Positions 19,801 through 26,800 of a stretch of DNA of 64,000 nt are shown here, in pieces. The notes beneath the pieces were generated by a model. That model did no database searches. It had not been told where the DNA came from and saw nothing but the letters and a program-made list of their open reading frames with translations. Location: NCBI RefSeq assembly GCF_002093115.1, contig NZ_NAAD01000011.1, positions 62,001-126,000 on the forward strand, read 5' to 3'. Position 1 is the first letter of the stretch. The number at the start of each line of letters is the position of its first letter. This DNA is from Geothermobacter hydrogeniphilus. Its GTDB lineage: Bacteria; Desulfobacterota; Desulfuromonadia; Desulfuromonadales; Geothermobacteraceae. The position numbers and the translations under genes are program-made.

Positions 19801-22800
19801 CGCTGTCGAACAGGAAAAACTGGCCACTGCCGGCATCCGGTTTGACCCAGGCGGCGAAGGCGGCACCCGAGGATGCTGATGACTGGTCGATGGTCAGCGG
19901 TGTACTGACCCGGCTGTCATTGGCGAAATTCCCCGACCGGCGGTAGCGGCCGTAGGGGACTGTGGCGGCGGCCACGGACCGGCCGTGGTTGCCGTTGCCG
20001 GAGGAATCGACCACCTCGCCGGCAAGACCGCTCCAGGCGCTCTCATCCATGCGGTAAAGAAGCTGCACGCCCGCCAGGGACGGAAGAGTGGCCAGGGGGG
20101 TGAAGGACGTGTCGGAGCAGTTGGCGGCGATATCGTCGCAGCGTTCAATCAGGAATTGCTCTTCGGCGGCGGTATTATCCTGCCAGGAAAACGCGACACC
20201 AGTCTCACTGACACGGTCGGCGGACAGCGCCGAAGGCGCCTGAGGGTGCTGCGGGGCGACTCCGGCGGTCCCGGTCGGCTGGCTGTAGGCGGTCGACCAG
20301 AGACCCGGTTTGCGGGCGAACACCCGGTAACGATAGACATCACCGGCACAGGCGGTGCTGTCAACATAACGACCCAGTCCGGTAAGGCTGTCGACAACTG
20401 TCGCGGCGTCAACGGTAAAGCTGGTCACGGTACTGAAATCGCAACCGCTGCCACTGCAGCGTTCGATCACGAACTCGTACCCGCTCGCCCCCGGGGTGTT
20501 GTCGACCCAGGTCAACAGGATATCCGATTCGTTCTGCAGAACGGCCGTGAGCTGCCCGGGAGCAACCGCGGCGGCGGTCTGCACCGACACATCGACCCAG
20601 CGCGAAGCGTCACCCGAAGTCGTGGTGCTGCGCAACCGGTAGCAGTAGCTGCTGCCGATGTTCAGTCCACTGTCAAAATAGCTTTCACTGCCCGCGGGCA
20701 GGTCGGCCAGTGCGACAAAGCTGCCGGGAGATTCACAATCACCGAGGGCCCGCTGCAGCTGGAAACCATCCTCGCCGGTAACGATATCGAACCAGTTGAG
20801 CTGAACTTCGGAATAGAGCTGGGTTGCCCGCAGGTCATCCGGAGCCTGCAGCACCGGACTGGGAAGACGAAAAACCAGCAGGTCGAGATCCCCGTTGCCG
20901 TTCAGGGTTGAACCGGCCACAAAGGTTTCCCCGACCCGGTTGGAGGTCACGGCAACCGGGGTATCATCCAGACCATCGGGGCTGTCATAACGGGTGGCGG
21001 CGACAACATCACCCAGGTGGTTCCACTGGACCGCCAGCATATCATCCCCGCCGCCACCGCTGACAGTGGCGATCAGGGTGAGGATGCCGCTGCGGTCGAT
21101 ACTCATGGCGGTCCCGATTTCGTCATCGGGAAGATCGAGACGGTGACGCCAGATCTCCCGGCCGCCGCCGGCACCATCACCCGCTGGATCGAGCCGTACC
21201 AGCAGCAGATCGTGGTTGCCGGGGGCGGTCAGTACGGTCCCCCCGAGCAGCAGCGCGCCATCGGCCGGGTCGATGGCGACTCCGACGGCGGCATCATAAC
21301 CGGCGGCAGACCCGTACCACTGCTGCCACAGCAGTTGCGCACCGGCGACCCCGGTGCCGTCGGGCAGTCCGTCTCCTGCCCCGGAAAACTTGGCCAGATA
21401 GATATCGCCGTCACCGGCATTGCGTTCCGAGGTCGCGGCGACGTACAGATCACCGGCGGCATCGACCGCCAGATCCACCACCCGGTCACTGCCGGCGGCG
21501 GGGCCGTCAAGAACCGCCTGCCAGATCAGGCGCCCGTCGGTTCCGTCATAACAGAGCAGCAGCAGATCGTCACTGCTGCCGTTGAAACTTCGGCCGACGA
21601 CGAAAATCCTGCCATCAGGCGCGAAGGCGACCGCCGCCGGAAAATCTTCTCCCCCACCATCCCAGGGCTGAGCGGCCCAGGCCCGATTGCCGTCGGGATC
21701 ATATTTGAGCAGGTAGACATCGTCATTCCAGGCGGCATTCTTTCCATAGCCGATGACAGCCGCCTCATCCAGCGGGTTGCCGGCAACGGCAATCGCCAGC
21801 GACTTGTCGTCATCCCCGGCGGGCCCGTTGTACTGGTCGGTCCACAGGGGGCTGCCGCCGGCGGCGGGGTAACCAAGTGTATAGATATCATTGGTGTTGC
21901 TGGCCCCGCCACCCCAGAGCGAGGCATAACCGGTCACCAGCGGTCGGTTGCGGCTGTCGACAACGATGGCGGTCGCCGCATCTCCCTGGTTGTCGCCATC
22001 GTTGTAGCGGGCCTGCCAGAGTTCAGCCGAGGGATTGTCGCGGTCAAGTTTGATGGTCAGGTAATCGTAGCCTTCCAGGGGACTGAAGGTGGTCCCGGTT
22101 ACCACCGGCTGCAGATCGGGTCCGCAGGCGATCGCCGCCGGTTCATCATCACCGCCGGCGGCACCGGCGAAACGGTACTGCCAGGTTGGTGGATCGTAGC
22201 TGATCAGCGTGGTGCGGGCGCTCGCCTCGTTGCTGTAGGGCGAGGCGCCGACCCCACTGCGAATCGCCTGAACCCGATAGAAATAACGGGTGTCACCATT
22301 CAACCCGGTATGTTCATAGCTGTTGACCGAGGACGGCAGACTCGCCACCGGCGTGTAAATGCCGGTGGCGGTACGTACCTCGATACTGACGGTTTCGGCC
22401 GACGGATCATTGTTCTGCCATTGGAGATGGATCTGGCTGTTGCTGACCACGGTCGCCGCAAGAGAGGTCGGCGGATCAACACGACCGGCATCGTAACGCA
22501 ACGCCAGCAGGTCGATATCAGGATTCCCGGCGCTGCCCTGATCGCTCCAGCCGGCAACCAGCAGATCGCCGTCCGGAGCCAGGCCGACACCGACCGGCCG
22601 GTCGTTGCGACCATTGCCGTCATAGACCGTCTGCCAGAGGAAGGCACCGCTCTGCCGATACTTGTACAGGGTAATGTCATCGAAACCACCCTGGGCGTCA
22701 TTGCTGTAGCCGAGGACATAGAGATCGCCGTTCGAACCGGCAAGCACCCTGACCGGAACATCATTGTTGCCGTTGCTGCTGTTGCGCAGATCGGACCACT

Positions 22801-23896
22801 GCATGACTCCTGCGGCCGAATAACGGGCCAGGTAGATATCAAAGGCAGTGGAGGTGGTAAAGCTCCGGCCGGCGATAAAGATGTCCCCGGCAGCCGTGAC
22901 CGCCAGGGCCAGGCCCTCATCCTCGAACCCGCCATCATAATGATCCACCCAGACGGCCGGACCGTAGACGGCCGGATATTTGATCAGAAAGAGATCCCGC
23001 CCGGAAGGATCGCTGCTGCCCGCCACATGACCGAGCATCACGACATCACCATCGGCATCGACGGCCACGGCATTGCCGCGTCCGTTGCCGCTGTCGGTGT
23101 AACGCTGCGCCTGCGGCCAGAGCGGGCTGCCGGAATAATCGACCTTCATGGTGAAGACATCGAAATCACCGGCGACGGCACTTTCACTCTCGCCGGTCAG
23201 GGCCAGTCCGTCAACCCCGGCGGCCAAAGCCGTCAACCGATCATGTCCCCCGGCCGGTCCATTGTAGAGATACGTCCAGAGCGGCTTGCCGTCGGCCTCG
23301 GGCCCATCGGGTGAAAACTTCATTATCAGGGCGTCATCTTTGTTTCCCTGGCCCTGGACATAACCGCCGACGTAGATATTGCCGAGCGCGTCGAGAACCA
23401 CCGCGGTCGGATAATCGTCTCCCCCGGAGGGGCCGTCATAGATATGCCGCCACATCAGGGTCCCGTCAGTGCCGCGATACCTGGCGGTCAGAATGTCAAA
23501 ATCGGAGCCGTTGTGAACATAACCGGTGACGATAATATCACCGCCGGGAGCGATCGCCACAGCAGTTGCCGCATCCTCGCCACCGGCATAATCGTAACTG
23601 ACCATCGGCCAGGCCGCGCCGCTGCCATCCCCTTTGACCTTGAGCAGAACCAGATCCCGACCGGCCGCGTTGCTGCTGCCGACCAGCACCAGGTCTCCGG
23701 CATCATCAACCACGGCATCTGCAGCCATCTGGTCAGCGGCGAGAGATTCAATCCAGGGCCATCCGAGCCGCAGTTCGCCGCCGGCCGCGACGACGGAGGA
23801 ACAGGTTCCGACAACCATCAGCAGCACGACGAAACCATGCAGAATCGACAACCGCCGGCGGAACATGACCGATTTCAACACTCCCCCCCCTACCAT
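13838..23896 (-). CDS. Giant secreted mosaic protein: beta-propeller, FN3, LamG and DUF2341 domains
   Basis: This protein has about 3352 residues. A signal peptide is followed by two blocks of propeller-like repeats (patterns such as GDIIVTGY, GNIYVGGY, GDLLVAGW) separated by an FN3 domain. About twelve further FN3 domains follow. Four LamG-like domains and one DUF2341/concanavalin-like domain are set inside FN3 domains rather than between them. FN3 domains after the propellers typically carry an ERCxGxxC cysteine pair. The C-terminus ends INGDGVCAE with no sorting signal seen. The ATG at 23896 overlaps the upstream cytochrome stop (ATGGTAG), so translation is coupled; starts at 23914 and 23866 are alternatives. 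The likely role is cell-surface or extracellular binding, perhaps holding the cytochrome. The function is unknown. Confidence 0.85.
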   Translation of the reverse strand: MVGGGVLKSVMFRRRLSILHGFVVLLMVVGTCSSVVAAGGELRLGWPWIESLAADQMAADAVVDDAGDLVLVGSSNAAGRDLVLLKVKGDGSGAAWPMVSYDYAGGEDAATAVAIAPGGDIIVTGYVHNGSDFDILTARYRGTDGTLMWRHIYDGPSGGDDYPTAVVLDALGNIYVGGYVQGQGNKDDALIMKFSPDGPEADGKPLWTYLYNGPAGGHDRLTALAAGVDGLALTGESESAVAGDFDVFTMKVDYSGSPLWPQAQRYTDSGNGRGNAVAVDADGDVVMLGHVAGSSDPSGRDLFLIKYPAVYGPAVWVDHYDGGFEDEGLALAVTAAGDIFIAGRSFTTSTAFDIYLARYSAAGVMQWSDLRNSSNGNNDVPVRVLAGSNGDLYVLGYSNDAQGGFDDITLYKYRQSGAFLWQTVYDGNGRNDRPVGVGLAPDGDLLVAGWSDQGSAGNPDIDLLALRYDAGRVDPPTSLAATVVSNSQIHLQWQNNDPSAETVSIEVRTATGIYTPVASLPSSVNSYEHTGLNGDTRYFYRVQAIRSGVGASPYSNEASARTTLISYDPPTWQYRFAGAAGGDDEPAAIACGPDLQPVVTGTTFSPLEGYDYLTIKLDRDNPSAELWQARYNDGDNQGDAATAIVVDSRNRPLVTGYASLWGGGASNTNDIYTLGYPAAGGSPLWTDQYNGPAGDDDKSLAIAVAGNPLDEAAVIGYGKNAAWNDDVYLLKYDPDGNRAWAAQPWDGGGEDFPAAVAFAPDGRIFVVGRSFNGSSDDLLLLCYDGTDGRLIWQAVLDGPAAGSDRVVDLAVDAAGDLYVAATSERNAGDGDIYLAKFSGAGDGLPDGTGVAGAQLLWQQWYGSAAGYDAAVGVAIDPADGALLLGGTVLTAPGNHDLLLVRLDPAGDGAGGGREIWRHRLDLPDDEIGTAMSIDRSGILTLIATVSGGGGDDMLAVQWNHLGDVVAATRYDSPDGLDDTPVAVTSNRVGETFVAGSTLNGNGDLDLLVFRLPSPVLQAPDDLRATQLYSEVQLNWFDIVTGEDGFQLQRALGDCESPGSFVALADLPAGSESYFDSGLNIGSSYCYRLRSTTTSGDASRWVDVSVQTAAAVAPGQLTAVLQNESDILLTWVDNTPGASGYEFVIERCSGSGCDFSTVTSFTVDAATVVDSLTGLGRYVDSTACAGDVYRYRVFARKPGLWSTAYSQPTGTAGVAPQHPQAPSALSADRVSETGVAFSWQDNTAAEEQFLIERCDDIAANCSDTSFTPLATLPSLAGVQLLYRMDESAWSGLAGEVVDSSGNGNHGRSVAAATVPYGRYRRSGNFANDSRVSTPLTIDQSSASSGAAFAAWVKPDAGSGQFFLFDSDNGGNDWSLLHDGTTWQLNTGAESGPIDTGIAVDVGAWQQVVASFDPQGGVSFFKNGSDQFSDPGIGFDTSSAPLQVGYQDNPAGTLLQLHMDEAGWSDGSAGVIDSSGAGLDGTSYGGADTTAGHSGRAGQFDGVDDYVSTPLLIDQSASSAGVTMEAWVYPTDTSSYSWRHLLSTDNNSNEWGILQYHDQWRVATGNSLIYVGTVDLNRWQHLVAVFDPDKGVIFYKNGVPSTPQSIGYGTSNYFTIGRDAGSNSAYYKGLVDEVTVFDRPLTAAEVLDRYQRRSFLGQVDEVAVFNRPLSLSEAATLYQHGLARFNDSGTDVNRDYTYRVRADRAGSCAADWPTAPSSGLEVRTVPPAPDLQVQVEGDSRVRLSWVSRTTTQTGFKVERCEGSGCGSFITLDNSLGPADDTYLDTTTCSGQTYRYRVTALQTPGWGESDPSAAVEVDVPALAAPSSLSVTGVSEGEISLQWSYPWADADRFEVGWCATAGGCSQPSDFTLSTVSGLPEGDLLWLRMNEAGWNNGTADVLDSSGHARNATSYNGLNVAAGGHSGGAGAFDGNDDYLQTPLHLDQSASGPGASFEVWVYPTRRDNSQRHVISTENGGYDWSLVQSLNNWMVFTGNSSYSTGLKVDFDQWQQLVVTFDPQSGVRVYKNGGLSPADVFTTTNIGFDASTSDLVIGRRASSTYSGYHFEGRIDEVVVYQRPLSAQEVQDRYLHNYSLTLGTFDPASEYSFNVRALRSDSCASSGPLVEIATPVSTDPVSAPVGLTANSVGTTRVDLNWSLATTTETLLTLERCSGLGSACDEDAEFSDFSPSVTLPGGSLNYSDLTVCAESAYTYRLRSERDSAPIWQSGWMTAERQALTIAPPLNFAAAGLSESEISLAWDGGEGDSDEYLLQRCVGTGFNCASPTEIGRFSGARLLLHMDEPDWNGSAGEILDASGNGNHGSRAGTATTVAGRFDRAGSFNGSSSVQTPLLLDQTATGGGATVSVWAYPTVSDNYYRYLFSSENGGYDWGLSHRNGVWYIDTGEGRRSTGVAVDLNQWQLLSVTFTPGVGCTLMKNDGVAAEDQFSTTLIGYDGSSAALVIGKRANATGTFFVGRIDEVAIYDRSLDAAELRQFFNQPPYRFFDTGLDPATDYAYRLTAAKSVAGGCGWSKASDATAATLAPPLPDQFAVAAGGTTWVDLTWQDKSGSETEYQLQRCDGSLAGCGSLDANFTALDVTLVPDSEAYSDASLCPGQTYSYRLRARRSSGQPLWDTGWVYLETTTAAVAELTGFSAVRISEVEVDLGWNDTNQDEDKFVIERCIGVGCSNFAPIADLTSSATVLSYRDDELEPGSTYNYRVKAVKAAVCNGGWQTGYQGPIEIAASIQPPKLVSAIPINTTRIDLAWDNNAPTATGTLVERCSGHPCQDSFVPVGTAVIGATGFTDDTACAGASYSYRLKSLGEGLSAAAGGCWSRRVPLTFDAFVPGSVVELAVPYDSDMRSDFADLRFYDRTARRELAYWIVEVLRPGQTDAVARVLLETGNNAAIDLYYGNPNAVDAGRRDRFVFYREDFTGQLLNPADWVELDANNYLEADNGLHLYDLQASYAWSSALISTATFQRSAGLELYAELTLPGDSDGLNYFAFGWEKDQTTSYYYSSLASGFHFNNGRLVIYNGSGIKYPNPLFNYAYTDYQLRIVLNPAGGSRYLVRNSSDQAWTQLMDTSLDAVHNQDATLRLAVHQASHDVVIHSLQVRSAVDDAVVSLGTEESTGSCYTFTTLWQSGYSSEDVWAATPTPQAPSGLSAATTAGSVQLTWDWNADEDASFIIERCLESSCPSYSVVATVTAGSRQYLDGSAAASQDYRYRVRATKPSTCGAWQSGPSGEALVRTDPGGIMDLSATPVNSRMIRLDWTPPGGDEDGFLLYKQSLTGRFVPIAELPAGVSNFTDTLAIEPESTYRYQLRAWRTDDSGPPEIRSFGEFSNIAEATTPAFINGDGVCAE

Positions 23897-26800
23897 GGCG
23901 TCACCTGGTTCCATTGCTGATCCTTGTAATTGCTGTAGGTCTCGGTTCCCCCTTTGGCTCCGGGTGACTGGTGACAGGGCTGATAGCGGTAGCGCAGGCG
24001 CGGGAAATGGCTCTGCTCATCGTACCAGCCCGGCTCGACACCACCGCTTTCGAGTTCACCGCGATGTTTCCAGTCCAGGCAATTGGTCCGCATCAACCTG
24101 GGCAGACCGGAGCTGTGCGGTTGATGGCATTTGGCGCAGGGGAAACTGTGTTCAGCATTGCTGCCCCACCCCTTGACCGCCTGATGAACCCGGTCGCGGC
24201 TGCCGAAGGGTTGGCTCTTGTCCATGCCGGCGGTCAGGTTCTGCTGCGGATGACAGCCGAGGCAGAGGCCGGCGAACTGCTGCGGCGACTCACTGATATG
24301 GGTACGGTTGGTCAGGTCGCCAAAGGCCTTGCGGTCGATCTGAACATGACTGCTGGTCAGTTGCGGCTGGGCCGAACGCGGCCTGACATCGGTCTGGGGA
24401 TGATCTTCCTTGTAGGGATCGGTCAACCAGGTTCCCTTCAGCAGCGGGACCCCGTATTGCTGGTCACTGCCGAGGGTCGGGCTGACACCGTGCGGGTCGT
24501 GGCAGGCGGCGCAGAGACCGTTGACCTGTCGCCCGGCCGGATTGTCCAGCGGTGGCGACAGCTTGCTGAAATGTCCGCTGATGCCGGTCTTGCCGGCCAT
24601 GAACGCCCAGCGGCCCTTGACGCCGTTGTCACCGCCGTCGAAACGGGAGGAGTCCCGATATCCCCGGATCGGCTCACTGGCACCGAAGGTCGATTCAAAT
24701 CCCCAGGGCTTTTCACCGGCGGTACGGGTCTCGTGGCAGTCGAAGCACTGGCTCGCTCCCGGGTTGAGCTGACTTAAAGCGTTGCTTTCCGCCTGCGCCC
24801 GGTAGGTCACCGAATAGCCTCCCTTGCCGGCCTGGGTTTCCTTCAAATTGGCGCCGCCATGGCTGCCGTCGAAAGTCACGTAACTGCTGGTGATGCCGGT
24901 GGTGTAGGAACCGTGCGAACTGTGACAATCGAAGCACTGAATATTCTGGCTGCCGTCGCGGGTATTGGGCAGGGCTTCATCCTCGCCGGTGGCCGGATCC
25001 CAGCCCCCCTGGTTGGCAACGGCGTTACCATGGGCCGAAAAAGCCTTGGTCAGCTGTTTGTCCGCCAGTCCAGGACCGCTGTACTTGCCCCAGAGGGTGG
25101 TGCCGGTCTGCAGGTAGCGGGCGGCAATGCTGGTGCCGTCCCAGGCATACTGGCGGGGAGTCTTGCAGTCACCGAAGGGCTCGGTCAGATTGTTCTGGTC
25201 CGAGTGACAACCGAGGCAGTGCAGGCTGACTTTACCGATTTCCTGCCGTTCGTCGACAGTACCGATGGCGGTGGCGGAGAACTGGACAGCGGTGACGCCG
25301 TCCTGGTAATCGGTCGGGCGGGTTCCCGGTCCCCAGATCACCAGATCGACCGGTGCATTACTGATCGAGGTATAGGTCTTGTTGTTGTAACCGGAGTGAT
25401 GATCGCGGTTGATCAGTCCCTCGGGCGTTGCTTCCCAGTGACAGGCGTAACAGTCACGATTACTGATCGGCCTGCCCTGGACATGATGCGACTGACCGTT
25501 GAACTGACGCATGACGTCCATCCGTCCGTTGATCACCCCGTCGTGGCACTTGGTGCAGTCACGGGACTGGCTGAAAGCAGTGTGAGCAATTTCGGGCTTG
25601 TTCAGATGACAACTGTTGCAGGCCTGTCCGGAAGCGTGATTGTCCCGGAAACTGTGCTCGTGGCAATTGGTGCAGGGCCGCCCGGAATTGTGATCATCAC
25701 CGAAATCTTTCTGGTAATGGGCGGTGCTGTCGTGACAGACATTGCAGATGCCGTTGAAGGGCGGCAGGCTGCGAGCGAAATCCTTGCCGCTCAAGGTACG
25801 GGTGAAACTGACCTCGGCCCGGGTCTGGGGAATACCGTACACACCGTCGGTGGTCGTCGCCACCTTGTTCTGAATCATGTAGAGATTCTTGTCTCCATGC
25901 GGGTCATGGCAGTCCCAGCAGAACTTGCCGCCCCCCCAGACACCTTCCGAGGTGTACTTGTCATAATGCTTGTGACCGAAGTGGGTTGACCCGGCCTTGC
26001 TCGAGCCGGCGATGAATCCGGTCCCCGGATCATAACCGATACGGTAGGGGTTCTGCGTCGGGTCACCGTTCCAGGTATGACACTCGTTGCAGCGATTGTT
26101 GCTGTCATCATCATGACACTGCAGACAGACACCATTCATGATGTACTGACTGCGGACATCGGCCTTCTGCTGCGGGGTCCAGAGACCGGCTCCGGTCTTG
26201 TGCCGGGAGGCGTCGTCAGGATGGCAGAGGCTGGTCACGCAGGACGTCGAGCCATCGGTGAAACCGGCATGATCCTGACTGAAGGGCGGGCTGGTAATGG
26301 TCGCCAGTTGCGGCGCCAGGCTGTTGGCGTCGTTGTGGCAGCCGAGGCACTCATTGTCGGTGCCCTCCATGTGACAGTAAACACACTCCTTTTCAAAACG
26401 TTTACCGAACTGCTGATGCAGTTTCAGCCGGAACGGATTGTCCGGCGTCTTGTGCAGCACATCCTGATCGTGACAATACCAGCAGGGATTGCCGGGAAAA
26501 TCGGCCGCCGCGTTGCCGCTCGGGTACGGACCGGAGGCCGCCGGCCGCCCATGCCCGCTGGTGACCCATTCATCCATATTGATGCGCGCCCGGATCCCGT
26601 TGAAGCTGCCGAAATCATCGACATCCGCCAGCGTGGTTCCATGACAGGTGAAACAAAGGACTTCGTTGTCGCGCGAATCCCCCCACTGGGGATCGGACCC
26701 GGTATGGCAGGCGGTATTCGAACAGCGCTTGGTTGCCGGGTCATAACTGCCGCCGTCCTTGAAGACGACATCCTTGACCTTGTTGACATGAAAGGAGGCA

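Noticed and set aside
21017-23314. Long open frame on the plus strand opposite the giant surface protein
   Set aside because: It is a mirror of a GC-rich repetitive gene, has no ribosome site or domain, and its repeats are reversed propeller codons.
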